Source: JBGPFS01 sp041483455 (lineage in GTDB: Bacteria > Chloroflexota > Limnocylindria > Limnocylindrales > CSP1-4). From it: DNA of 20,925 nucleotides. Location of the stretch: NCBI GenBank assembly GCA_041483455.1, contig JBGPFS010000021.1, forward strand, positions 1-20,925. The letters are read 5' to 3'. The notes below the pieces were generated by a model. It worked only from the letters and a program-made list of their open reading frames with translations, was not told where the DNA came from and did not search any database. The position numbers and the translations under genes are program-made. Shown here piece by piece: positions 1 through 7,322 of the stretch (positions are counted from its first letter, which is position 1; every line of letters starts with the position of its first letter).

Positions 1-252
1 GACGTCCTGCGCGGCCAGAACAAGGAGTTCGAGGCGATCATCACGGCCGTCGTCGGCGGCACCCTCCTCACGGGCGGCTACGGGTCGGCCCTCGGTTCCG
101 CCTTCGGGGCGTTCATCCTCGGCACGACCCAGCTCGGGATCAACTTCGTCGGGATCAATTCCGACTGGTACCAGGTGGTGCTCGGGGCGATCCTCCTGAT
201 GGCCGTCGTCGTCAACACCGTCCTCCTGCGTCGAGCCTCGGGGAGCCGCTGA
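1..252 (+). CDS. Sugar ABC transporter permease, RbsC/FrcB type (3' end only)
   Basis: This is the C-terminal 83 residues of an inner-membrane permease of the BPD_transp_2 (ribose/fructose/xylose importer) family; the 5' part lies outside the window. The visible part has a Gly-rich hydrophobic segment (about residues 11-35, with the GGTLLTGGYGSALGS stretch typical of the last conserved loop of RbsC-like permeases), then a final membrane helix (about residues 58-76) and a short basic tail (RRASGSR). Its TGA shares one base with the ATG of the ATPase gene, so the two are translationally coupled and surely form one importer. The substrate cannot be told from this fragment; the family imports monosaccharides, and the LacI repressor and sugar kinase next door agree with that. 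The frame and family are secure. Confidence 0.85.
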   Translation, partial: DVLRGQNKEFEAIITAVVGGTLLTGGYGSALGSAFGAFILGTTQLGINFVGINSDWYQVVLGAILLMAVVVNTVLLRRASGSR

Positions 253-1247
253 TGTCCATACCGCCCGTTCCCCACGACAACGCGCCGTTCACCCTTCCGA
301 AGGACACCGCCGCCAGGATCGCGGCCTATGGTCGCGAGGCGACGGCCGCTCCGGTGGCCATGGTGGAGCCGATCCTCGAGGCACGCGACGTCTCGAAGTA
401 CTTCGGCCGGGTCATCGCCCTCGAGCACGTCTCGCTGACGGTCCGGCCCGGCGAAGTGAACTGCCTGCTCGGCGACAACGGCGCCGGGAAATCGACCCTG
501 ATCAAGATGCTGTCGGGCGTCTATCAGCCCGATTCGGGCAGCCTCTACATGGACGGCGCCGTTCTCGCGCTCTCCTCGCCGCGCGACGCGCTCGACCGCG
601 GGATCGCGACCGTCTACCAGGACCTCGCGGTCCTGCCGCTCATGAGCATCAGCCGGAACTTCTTCGTCGGCTCGGAGCCGACGGTCGGTCGCGTCCCGTT
701 CAGGCGATTCGACGTCGCCAACGCCGGCCGGATCGCGACGACCCAGATGCTCGAGATCGGGATCCAGGTCCGCGACCCCTCGCAGCTGGTGGGAACGCTC
801 TCGGGCGGCGAGCGCCAGACGCTGGCCATCGCCCGGGCCGAGTACTTCGGGGCCCGGGTGCTCATCCTCGACGAGCCGACCTCGGCCCTGGGCGTGAAGG
901 AGGCGGCGATCGTCCTCCGGCACGTCATCCGGGCCCGGGCCAAGGGGCTCGCGGTCATCTTCATCACCCACAACGTCCAGCACGCCCTCCCGGTCGGAGA
1001 TCGGTTCACGATCCTCTCCCACGGCCGACTGGCCGGTGAGTTCCAGCGCGGCCATGTGAACCAGGACGAGCTGCTCCGACTGATGGGCGGTGGCGAGGAG
1101 CTGAGCCAGCTCGCGAGCGAGCTCGAGGAGCTGATCGGGTCGGACACTCGCACCATCGAACAGGCGGCCGTCGTGGCGGCTGTCGCCGAGGCCACGCCGA
1201 CGTCCAGCCCAGCGGGTCCGCTGCCGGTCGACGACAGCGGCGGCTGA
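252..1247 (+). CDS. Sugar ABC transporter ATP-binding protein, single-domain FrcA type
   Basis: This 331-residue cytoplasmic ATPase powers the importer whose permease is just upstream. It has one complete ABC domain: Walker A GDNGAGKST (residues 74-82), Q-loop Gln123 in VYQDLAV, signature LSGGERQ (183-189), Walker B VLILDEP (203-209) and switch His240 in ITHN. RbsA-like proteins of this importer class usually carry two fused ABC domains (about 500 residues). A single domain is the FrcA/monomeric arrangement, so it probably works as a homodimer. The N-terminal 36 residues precede the first beta strand, and a second ATG at 360 would remove them. ATG 252 is preferred because GGGGAG lies about 6 bases upstream and it overlaps the permease stop. 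The last 50 residues are an acidic, then Ala/Pro-rich tail of unknown role. The sugar is not known. Confidence 0.93.
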   Translation: MSIPPVPHDNAPFTLPKDTAARIAAYGREATAAPVAMVEPILEARDVSKYFGRVIALEHVSLTVRPGEVNCLLGDNGAGKSTLIKMLSGVYQPDSGSLYMDGAVLALSSPRDALDRGIATVYQDLAVLPLMSISRNFFVGSEPTVGRVPFRRFDVANAGRIATTQMLEIGIQVRDPSQLVGTLSGGERQTLAIARAEYFGARVLILDEPTSALGVKEAAIVLRHVIRARAKGLAVIFITHNVQHALPVGDRFTILSHGRLAGEFQRGHVNQDELLRLMGGGEELSQLASELEELIGSDTRTIEQAAVVAAVAEATPTSSPAGPLPVDDSGG

Positions 1248-1263
1248 ATCGGGGGTCGAGACC

Positions 1264-2310
1264 GTGGCCGCGACGATCAGCGACGTAGCGCGTCGGGCTG
1301 GCGTCTCGACCGCGACGGTCAGCCGGGTCCTGTCCGGGGTCGGGCGGGCAAGCCCGGCGACCCGTGCCCGGGTGGTCGCGTCGGCCGGCGAGCTCGGCTA
1401 CCGGCCGTCGGGGATCGCCCGCGCCTTGAAGCGGCAGTCCAGCCGGACGATCGGCCTGCTGGTGACCGACATCCAGAACCCGTACTTCCCGGAGATCGTC
1501 CGGGCGGTCGAGGATGCCGCGCTCGACCGCGACTTCGCCGTCCTTCTCTGCACGGGCGACGACGACCCGGAGCGCGAGGCGGCCTATCTCGACCTCCTGG
1601 CCGACCGCCGCGTCGACGGGATCGTCGTCGCGACGCGAGGCGTCGGAGAGCGCTACGGGGCCTGGCTCGGCCGTGCCCCGCTGCCGGTCGTCCTGGTCAA
1701 CTGCAGCCCGGGGGAGACCGGTCTGCCGGCGATCCTGACCGACAATCGGACGGGCGGCCGACTTGCCGCGGAGCACCTCCTGGGGCTGGGTCACCGACGT
1801 CTCGGGTACATCGGTGGGCCCGCTCATGACGGAGCGGCGGCCGAGCGGCAGGCCGGGATCGAGGAGGCGATGGCGGCCGCGGGCCTCAGCCCCGGCGCGC
1901 TGGTCGTCCTCCACGGTGACGGCCGGGTCCCGGCCGGCGAACGCGCGACGTCCGTCCTCCTCGAAGGGGCGTCGGGGGCCACCGGCATCGTCTGCTTCAA
2001 CGACCTGACCGCGATCGGCGCCCTCCGTGCGGCCCGAGCCCACGAGCTGAGGGTCCCGGACGATCTGAGCGTCGTCGGCTACGACGACGTGAACCTGGCG
2101 GCCTACGTCGACCCGCCGCTCACGACGATCGTCCAGGACAAGTCGGGGATGGGCCGCTGGGCGGTCGAGGCCATCGCGGCGCTCATCGCCGGGCGGGTCC
2201 CGGGGTCCTTCGACGGCAGGGCGCCCGGCGAACGGCCAGCACCCGCCGAGGTCGTCCGACTCCAGCCGACCCTGCGCATCCGCGGCTCGACCGGACCCGC
2301 CCCGCGTTGA
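1264..2310 (+). CDS. LacI-family transcriptional regulator
   Basis: This 348-residue sugar-responsive DNA-binding protein begins at GTG, 16 bases after the ATPase stop, with GGGGGTCGAG as a likely ribosome site. Residues 3-24 form the LacI helix-turn-helix (ISDVARRAGVSTATVSRVLS), followed by the hinge helix region. The rest is a periplasmic-binding-protein-like ligand domain, with IGLLVTDIQNPYF near residue 61, TDNRTGG and LGHRRLGYIGG in the middle, and DLSVVGYDDVNLAAYVDPPLTTI near the end. All are standard landmarks of the family. The position directly behind the transporter genes suggests it represses this same operon and is released by the imported sugar or its phosphate. The operator would lie before the permease or binding-protein gene, outside the window; none was recognised inside it. 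Family assignment is firm; ligand unknown. Confidence 0.95.
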   Translation: MAATISDVARRAGVSTATVSRVLSGVGRASPATRARVVASAGELGYRPSGIARALKRQSSRTIGLLVTDIQNPYFPEIVRAVEDAALDRDFAVLLCTGDDDPEREAAYLDLLADRRVDGIVVATRGVGERYGAWLGRAPLPVVLVNCSPGETGLPAILTDNRTGGRLAAEHLLGLGHRRLGYIGGPAHDGAAAERQAGIEEAMAAAGLSPGALVVLHGDGRVPAGERATSVLLEGASGATGIVCFNDLTAIGALRAARAHELRVPDDLSVVGYDDVNLAAYVDPPLTTIVQDKSGMGRWAVEAIAALIAGRVPGSFDGRAPGERPAPAEVVRLQPTLRIRGSTGPAPR

Positions 2311-2336
2311 TCGGTCGGCCAGGGGCTGGGCCCTCC

Positions 2337-3359
2337 TCAGTCGCCCTCGTACGATCCGACCCGGTCCGCATCGGCCGGAACCACGAACCGACGGACCTCC
2401 TCGCGGACCATCCGGGCCAGCGTCGCGGCCCGATCCGGAACCGCCGTCAGACCCGGTCCCTCCACCACGAGCGAGCCGGCCGCAGCGGCCAGCCGGAGCT
2501 CCGGATGCGCTCTCCCCCGCCGCCGCCCGCCGAGCGTGTGGTGGATCACCGTCGAGAGGAGCGCCGAGAGGAACGTGTCGCCGGCCCCGGTCGGATCGAG
2601 CTCTCGATCCGCCCGGGTCGAGTGGTAGCGGAGACTCGCCTCCGGTCCGTGGGCGCCCACGGTGATCACGAGCCCGCCTTCGATACCCTGGGTGACGACG
2701 AGCCGCGCTCCCGGCTTCAGGAGCTCGGTCAGCGCCTCCAGGGGCGTCGACGGGTCGACGTCGTGGTGGCTGACCCCGACGATGTCGGCCCGGGCGAGGA
2801 GCGGCGAGGGCGAGGGCGGACGGCGGGCGACTCGCATCCCGGCGGCCAGCTCGCGCAGGAACCCCTGCCAGGCGACGCCCACGTAGGCTTCGTCGGGCAG
2901 CGCCGCCGCCCAGGCGTCGGTGACCTCCCCCGCGACCGGGGCGAGCTGCCAGGCGGGGGCGGCGAGCCACGACTCCGGGAGCGGCGGAACAGGCAGCGGG
3001 ACGCCGGTCCGGACGCAGGTCTGGACCCGGCCCGCCGGGGTCTCGACGTTGTGGTAGATGGGACCCTCGGCCAGCGGGACGAGCATCAGGTCGCCGCCGG
3101 CGTCGCGGATGAGGTCGAGCTCGTGCGCGCCGTGCGCCTCCTTGTCGACCCCGATGATGGCGGCGGTCCGGAGTCCGAGGCGGGCCGTCGTGAGCGCCGC
3201 ATAGGTCACTCCTCCGCCCAGCCGCCAGCCCCGCGGATCGTCGGCGGCGACGTCGCGGCAGGCCGACCCGACGTGGACGATCTCGGGGCCGCCAGGCCAG
3301 GTCCGAAGGGCGGGTCGGGGCTCTGCGCCACGCTCGGGCCTATACTCGGCCTCGGTCAC
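2337..3359 (-). CDS. PfkB-family carbohydrate kinase
   Basis: This 340-residue cytoplasmic sugar or cyclitol kinase of the ribokinase/PfkB family transfers phosphate from ATP to a hydroxyl group. The substrate-side signature is the Gly-rich LGGGVTYAALTTARLG (about residues 48-63). The C-terminal PfkB signature is DPTGAGDTF (about 256-264), holding the anion-hole GAG and the catalytic Asp. The GGGVTYAAL form resembles inositol kinase-like members more than ribokinase itself, but the substrate is unproven. The start is GTG at 3359, with GGAGG sites 4 and 12 bases upstream; the open frame runs further to 3581, but that part is antisense to the next gene. The gene faces the LacI gene, 26 bases apart, so it is not cotranscribed with the transporter although it may act on the same sugar. 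Confidence 0.88.
   Translation of the reverse strand: MTEAEYRPERGAEPRPALRTWPGGPEIVHVGSACRDVAADDPRGWRLGGGVTYAALTTARLGLRTAAIIGVDKEAHGAHELDLIRDAGGDLMLVPLAEGPIYHNVETPAGRVQTCVRTGVPLPVPPLPESWLAAPAWQLAPVAGEVTDAWAAALPDEAYVGVAWQGFLRELAAGMRVARRPPSPSPLLARADIVGVSHHDVDPSTPLEALTELLKPGARLVVTQGIEGGLVITVGAHGPEASLRYHSTRADRELDPTGAGDTFLSALLSTVIHHTLGGRRRGRAHPELRLAAAAGSLVVEGPGLTAVPDRAATLARMVREEVRRFVVPADADRVGSYEGD
3341..3346 (+). promoter_or_regulatory. TATACT -10-like element for the acidic hypothetical gene
   Basis: TATACT is one base from the TATAAT consensus and stands out in GC-rich DNA. It lies inside the 5' end of the PfkB kinase gene, about 50 bases before the GTG at 3396, giving a leader of roughly 40 bases. 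No good -35 hexamer is seen 16-18 bases upstream. The call rests on the -10 alone. Confidence 0.45.
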
Positions 3360-3395
3360 CAGCCCTCCCCTCCTCCAGTTCGGAGCCCCGGATCC

Positions 3396-3839
3396 GTGTA
3401 CTACTACGAACTCCACGAGAACGACACCGACCTGCTCACGGACCTCCTCATGGCCCACGAGGAGCTGTTCGAGCCGGAGGAGTTCCTCGACCTCGTCCGG
3501 GCGGCCCGGGACCGTCTCGCCAACAGCTTCGAGGAGGATACCCTCGTCGAGGCGGTCGCCGCGGCCCTCGCCCGGGAGCACGGCTTCGAGGTCCTGAGCG
3601 ACGATCGCCTGACGGCCTCGGTGCGCGTCGGCTACGACGCCGACGAGACCGCCCTGACCGCGCTCGAAGACGCTCCCGCCGGCGACGACTGGGACGCCGA
3701 GGAGCCGACCGGCGGATCACCTCGGACGGACGACGACGCGGACGACGGATCCGACGATCCGGACGAGCTCCCCCTCGACGCCGACTTCGTGACGATCACG
3801 GCCGAGCTCGACCTCGGCGGGCGCCCCTCACCGAACTGA
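3396..3839 (+). CDS. Conserved-looking acidic hypothetical protein
   Basis: This gene encodes 147 residues from GTG 3396. I do not recognise a named family. Residues 1-75 look like a compact helical domain (YYYELHEND at the start, then repeated Glu/Leu/Phe-rich helices and an EEDTLVEAVAAALAREHGF segment). The second half is a disordered, highly acidic tail (runs of Asp near residues 109-128) ending with a short beta-like stretch (DFVTITAELDL). It has no signal peptide, membrane helix or cysteine cluster, so it is probably cytosolic. The start is chosen because the domain begins exactly there and everything upstream in frame is antisense to the PfkB gene; CGGAG lies about 10 bases before it. 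It is divergent from the kinase (36-base gap) and convergent with ychF. Function is unknown. Confidence 0.75.
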   Translation: MYYYELHENDTDLLTDLLMAHEELFEPEEFLDLVRAARDRLANSFEEDTLVEAVAAALAREHGFEVLSDDRLTASVRVGYDADETALTALEDAPAGDDWDAEEPTGGSPRTDDDADDGSDDPDELPLDADFVTITAELDLGGRPSPN

Positions 3840-3861
3840 CCGTCGGTCGGTGCCCGGGCCC

Positions 3862-3874
3862 GCCGCTCGGCGGC
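3862..3874. terminator. Hairpin between convergent genes (first copy)
   Basis: GCCGC-TCG-GCGGC forms a 5-bp all-GC stem with a 3-base loop, 22 bases after the stop of the acidic hypothetical gene. There is no T-run. As it sits between two convergent genes it could slow transcription from either side. A near copy lies at 3888-3900. Confidence 0.4.
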
Positions 3875-3887
3875 CGATCCGGTGCCC

Positions 3888-3900
3888 GCCGCTCAGCGGC
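3888..3900. terminator. Hairpin between convergent genes (second copy)
   Basis: GCCGC-TCA-GCGGC is the same stem as the hairpin at 3862-3874 with one loop base changed. The TCA loop is the ychF stop codon read on the - strand. Both copies are preceded by CGGTGCCCG, so the pair looks like an imperfect tandem duplication. No T-run is present. Confidence 0.35.
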
Positions 3901-4996
3901 TGAACAGGATCTCGAGAACGTCGCCGTCGCGGACGAGGTACGTCTTCCCCTCGGAGCGCAGCTTGCCATGGCGGCGCGCCTCGGCCATGGAGCCCAGCTC
4001 GACCAGGTCGTCGTAGGCGACCGTCTCGGCCCGGATGAACCCTCGGGCCAGGTCCGTGTGGATCGCGGCGGCGGCGTCCACGGCGCTCGAGCCGGCCCGG
4101 ATCGGCCAGGCTCGGACCTCGTCCGGGCCCGCAGTCAGGAAGCTGATCAGGCCCACCAGCCGGTAGGACAGGTGGATCACCCGGTCGAGGCCGGACTCGG
4201 CCAGACCCAGCTCCTCCATGAAGACCGCCGCTTCGTCGGGCTCGAGCTCGCCCAGCTCCATCTCGATCCGGGCCGAGAGCGCGTCGACCACGGCCGCCCG
4301 GTGGTCGTAGCGGGCCGCGATCCCGGCGACCAGGTCGGCGGATCCAGGCAGGTCCGCCTCACCGATGTTGAGCAGGACGAGGACCGGCTTCTGGCTCAGG
4401 AACCGGAAGCCGCGGATCGCCTTCTCCTCGTCCGGCGCCAGCTCCTGGTCGCGGATCGGCCGACCCTCGGCGAGGCCCGCCTGGAGCGGGAGCAGGATCG
4501 CCTCCTCGCGCTCATTCGCCTCGCGCTCGGCCGGCGTGCCGTGGCGACCCGTCGCCCGAAGTCGCTCGAGCCGGCGTTCGGCCACCGCGAGGTCGGCCAG
4601 GATGAACTCGACGTCGAGCCGCTCGAGATCGCGCCACGGGTCGACCGATCCGTCCGGATGGGCGACCGCCGAGCTCTCGAACGCCCGAACGACATGGAGC
4701 AGGGCGTCCGAGTCGCGCAGCCGGGCCAGGTGCTCCGCCGGCAGCTCCTCCGCCCCGATCCGCCCCTCGGTCGAGGGCGGGGGTGCGGGGAGGTCCGCGT
4801 AGGTGACGTCGGCGTGGACGACCTTCTTGGGCTTGAAGATGGCCGCCAGCCGGTCGAGCCGCTCGTCCGGCACCTTGACCACGCCGACGTTGAGGGTGAG
4901 TCCTCCGAACCCGCCCGTCTCGGCGTGACCCCGGGTCAGGGTATTGAAGACGGTCGTCTTGCCCGACGCGGTGAGGCCGACGATGGCGATCTGCAC
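3893..4996 (-). CDS. ychF: YchF/OLA1-like P-loop nucleotide-binding protein (divergent)
   Basis: This 367-residue protein is close to the usual length of about 363 for YchF, a ribosome-associated ATPase of the OBG/HAS-GTPase group. The P-loop is GLTASGKTT (residues 7-15). The segment LNVGVVKVPDERLDRLAAIF (35-54) is classic YchF. The base-specificity motif is NIGE (210-213), the N-x-x-E form that gives YchF proteins ATP preference. A TGS domain fills about 284-365, ending in YLVRDGDVLEILF. Unusual points are that the P-loop lacks the common PNVGKS form and that the switch II DxAG is replaced by DLPAP (68-72). The start is GTG 4996 with GGAGT 4 bases upstream; it fits the family N-terminus, while the frame upstream of it overlaps the dehydrogenase gene. 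It lies 56 bases behind that gene and is probably the last gene of the operon. Confidence 0.9.
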   Translation of the reverse strand: MQIAIVGLTASGKTTVFNTLTRGHAETGGFGGLTLNVGVVKVPDERLDRLAAIFKPKKVVHADVTYADLPAPPPSTEGRIGAEELPAEHLARLRDSDALLHVVRAFESSAVAHPDGSVDPWRDLERLDVEFILADLAVAERRLERLRATGRHGTPAEREANEREEAILLPLQAGLAEGRPIRDQELAPDEEKAIRGFRFLSQKPVLVLLNIGEADLPGSADLVAGIAARYDHRAAVVDALSARIEMELGELEPDEAAVFMEELGLAESGLDRVIHLSYRLVGLISFLTAGPDEVRAWPIRAGSSAVDAAAAIHTDLARGFIRAETVAYDDLVELGSMAEARRHGKLRSEGKTYLVRDGDVLEILFSR

Positions 4997-5052
4997 GAGG
5001 ACTCCGTTCCATGGCGGGAGGGGCGGTCGCGGGTCCGCCGGACCGCCGGCGG

Positions 5053-6132
5053 TCAGTAGCCGACCCGCGGATCGACGATGTTCAGGAGCGGCTCGCCCGC
5101 GGCGAACCGACGGAGATTGTCGCAGAAGAGCCCGACGCTCCGATCGAGGACCCGGCCGGATGACCACGCCGTGTGGGGCGTCACGATCACGTTGTCGAGC
5201 TCGTAGAAGGGCGAGGTCGGCCCCAGGGGCTCCTCGCGGAAGGTATCGAGGACCGCGCCGCCCATCGGTCCCTCGCGCAGCGCCCGAAGGAGCGCCCGCT
5301 CGTCGACGAGCCGGCCGCGGGCCACGTTGATGAGCCAGGCCCCGGGCTTCATCGCCTCGAGCGCCGCGGCATCGATCATCCCTTCCGTCTCTGGCGTGAG
5401 CGGGGCGGCGAGGACGACGAAATCCGACTCCGCCAGGAGTTCCGGCAGGCCCTCCGGTCCGAGGACCCGATCGAGCATCGCCTCGCCGAGCGGACGGTCC
5501 TCTTCGTGCTCGGGCTGGGTCGCGCCGCCGGCCGGCCCGTCGTCGGTGCGCCGCCGGGTCGCCAGGACGCGGCAGCCGAACGACGTGGCGAGCGCTCCGA
5601 CCGCCCGGCCGATCGAGCCGAGCCCCACGATCCCGACGGTCACGTCGCGCAGCTCCGCGCCCTCGAGCGGCTGCCAGGTCCGCTCCCGCTGCAGCTCGAG
5701 GAGCTGCGGCAACCGTCGGCTGACGGCCAGGATCATCAGCATCACGTACTCGGCGATCGGCCGGCTGAACACGCCGCGCGCGTTCGTGATGACGAGGCCG
5801 CGCTCGAGCGAGGCCGGGGTGAGCACCCGCTCGACCCCGGCCGAGGCCGAGTGGACCCAGGCCAGGTGGGGCGCCCGGGCCAGCAGCCGGTCGAACGCAT
5901 CGGCCGACAGCCAGCCCCGCAGGAGGACCTCGACGTCGTCGAGCGGACCGTCGGCCAGGCCCTCCACCGAGACGGTCACGATCCGCGCCCCGGGCGCTGC
6001 CCCCCGGATCCGCTCGAGGTCGCGCGCGCGGTAGCGAGCGGAGAGGATCGGGCTGAGGGCGATGGCCGCGGGGTAGCCGTGCGGGCCGCGTCCGGGTCCC
6101 GCCACCCGCCGGACCGGGCTGTCGCCGGTCAT
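5053..6132 (-). CDS. D-2-hydroxyacid dehydrogenase, NAD-binding
   Basis: This 359-residue cytosolic oxidoreductase of the 2-hydroxyacid dehydrogenase family reduces a 2-keto acid to the D-2-hydroxy acid or the reverse. The Rossmann motif is GLGSIG (170-175). The catalytic triad positions of the family are visible as Arg272 in NVARGRLVDE, Glu300/301 in FREEP and His320 in TPHTAWS. Residues 196-230 are an extra loop after the second beta strand of the NAD domain, rich in charged residues. His with a nearby Trp (PHTAW) is common in the glyoxylate/hydroxypyruvate reductase-like and CtBP-like branches, but the substrate is unclear. ATG 6132 overlaps the stop of the DUF2342 gene (ATGA), which fixes the start and shows coupling. 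The frame upstream of it, open to 7854, is only antisense or shadow coding. Confidence 0.92.
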   Translation of the reverse strand: MTGDSPVRRVAGPGRGPHGYPAAIALSPILSARYRARDLERIRGAAPGARIVTVSVEGLADGPLDDVEVLLRGWLSADAFDRLLARAPHLAWVHSASAGVERVLTPASLERGLVITNARGVFSRPIAEYVMLMILAVSRRLPQLLELQRERTWQPLEGAELRDVTVGIVGLGSIGRAVGALATSFGCRVLATRRRTDDGPAGGATQPEHEEDRPLGEAMLDRVLGPEGLPELLAESDFVVLAAPLTPETEGMIDAAALEAMKPGAWLINVARGRLVDERALLRALREGPMGGAVLDTFREEPLGPTSPFYELDNVIVTPHTAWSSGRVLDRSVGLFCDNLRRFAAGEPLLNIVDPRVGY

Positions 6133-7322
6133 GCCCGAGCCCGCGCGCCGACCCGGGCGAGCCATCGTTCGGGCGCCTCGATCTCGCTCTCGAGCGGCAG
6201 CGCCTCGGGTCCCGACCAGAGCCGCGCGAGGGCGGCCGGGCCGCCCGCCGCGTCGATCGCCGCCACGAATCGCTCCCCCTTCCGGTACTGCTCGAGCTTG
6301 AGGTCCATCCCGGTCAGCTTGTAGATCGCCCGGTCGAGGCCGGTCCGAGGCTGGTCGCGGCGGGCGTGGAAGCGCTCGCTGATCCGCTCGACGTCCGGCA
6401 CCAGGTCGCGCCCCACCTTGTCCATGATGTGGTCGCTGAAGCCCTCGAGGAGGCTCATCACCGCCTGCGTCTCGCGGAAGAGCCGGCGTTGTTCGACTCC
6501 CATCAGGCGCTCCATCCAGTGCTCGCCATCGCCGACGCCGCCCCGGAGCCATCGCCCCAGGCTGCGCAGGCCGTCGCGGCTCAGCGTCGAGGCGCCCCGC
6601 GAGAAGGCCGTGAGCTGGCGCTCCAGGCGATCGGCCAGGTACGGTCGGAGCCAGGGATGCGCCTCGAACTCGAAGGCGTGGGTCGTCTCGTGGAGTGCGA
6701 TCCAGGTCCGGAACGGGTCGAGCGCCACGTCCAGCGAGCGGGCCGTCAGCCGGATGTTCTCCTCGACGTACAGGAGCCGCCCCGGGGGAGCCTCGGCGGC
6801 CAGCAGGGCGAGGTCGTACTGGCCCAGGACGCGGCCGCCCATGAAGCCCAGGAGCTCGCCGACCTGGCGCGAGCTCAGCCACCGGTTGGCGATCGCCATC
6901 GCGGCGGGCAGGAGGCCGCCGCCGGGGGGAACGACCTGGTCGAGGAGCTGTCCCTCGAGCGGCGCCATCAGGCGCTCGAAGCTCGCGATGTTCGCCCGGA
7001 CCCAGCCGGCCCGGTCGACGACCGAGCTTCGCTCGACGACCCCCGGCAGCTCCGCCCCGAGAACCTCCGAGAGCCGCGGGACGATCCGGGCCATCGCGCT
7101 CGCGTAGGCCGGCTCCGCGGCCCGCAGCTCGGCTGGCTCCAGCCCGCCCGGCGAGCGCCGCAGGCGGGCGATCGCCACGCGCTCGGCCGCGGCCCAGTCG
7201 ACGAGCCCACGGCGGGCGACCCGTTCCGCCCGCCGACCGAGGACGGTCGCGGCCGCTCCCAGGGCGGACCCGGCCAGGAAGCCGGCCTGCCAGCGTCGAT
7301 CGTCGCGACGGCGGTCGCTCAT
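6129..7322 (-). CDS. DUF2342 zinc-metalloprotease-like protein (F420-associated type)
   Basis: This 397-residue member of the Zincin_2/DUF2342 family is of the type often found in genomes that make coenzyme F420. It contains HETTH (residues 211-215), matching the HExxH zinc-protease signature, and a conserved LLEGFSDHIMD block (291-301) whose Glu is a plausible third metal ligand. An N-terminal Ala/Gly-rich segment (13-29) is weakly hydrophobic, followed by basic residues. It could be a membrane contact but is poor as a signal peptide. Activity and substrate of the family are unproven. The gene is coupled on both sides: its ATG overlaps the murI stop and its TGA overlaps the dehydrogenase start. 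The family call is firm; a role tied to F420 is inference from known genome distribution, since no cofactor gene is in the window. Confidence 0.9.
   Translation of the reverse strand: MSDRRRDDRRWQAGFLAGSALGAAATVLGRRAERVARRGLVDWAAAERVAIARLRRSPGGLEPAELRAAEPAYASAMARIVPRLSEVLGAELPGVVERSSVVDRAGWVRANIASFERLMAPLEGQLLDQVVPPGGGLLPAAMAIANRWLSSRQVGELLGFMGGRVLGQYDLALLAAEAPPGRLLYVEENIRLTARSLDVALDPFRTWIALHETTHAFEFEAHPWLRPYLADRLERQLTAFSRGASTLSRDGLRSLGRWLRGGVGDGEHWMERLMGVEQRRLFRETQAVMSLLEGFSDHIMDKVGRDLVPDVERISERFHARRDQPRTGLDRAIYKLTGMDLKLEQYRKGERFVAAIDAAGGPAALARLWSGPEALPLESEIEAPERWLARVGARARA

Noticed and set aside
78..1055. - strand open frame opposite the ABC ATPase
   Set aside because: It is antisense of a gene with all ABC motifs; its product is Asp/Arg/Gly-rich without any family feature.
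2307..3395. In-frame upstream extension of the acidic hypothetical protein
   Set aside because: It is entirely antisense to the PfkB kinase, whose motifs are intact; the folded part starts at 3396.
5041..5054. Perfect 14-base palindrome between the dehydrogenase and ychF genes
   Set aside because: GACCGCCGGCGGTC has no loop, no T-run and touches the stop codon; such GC palindromes are common here. An operator or terminator role cannot be supported.
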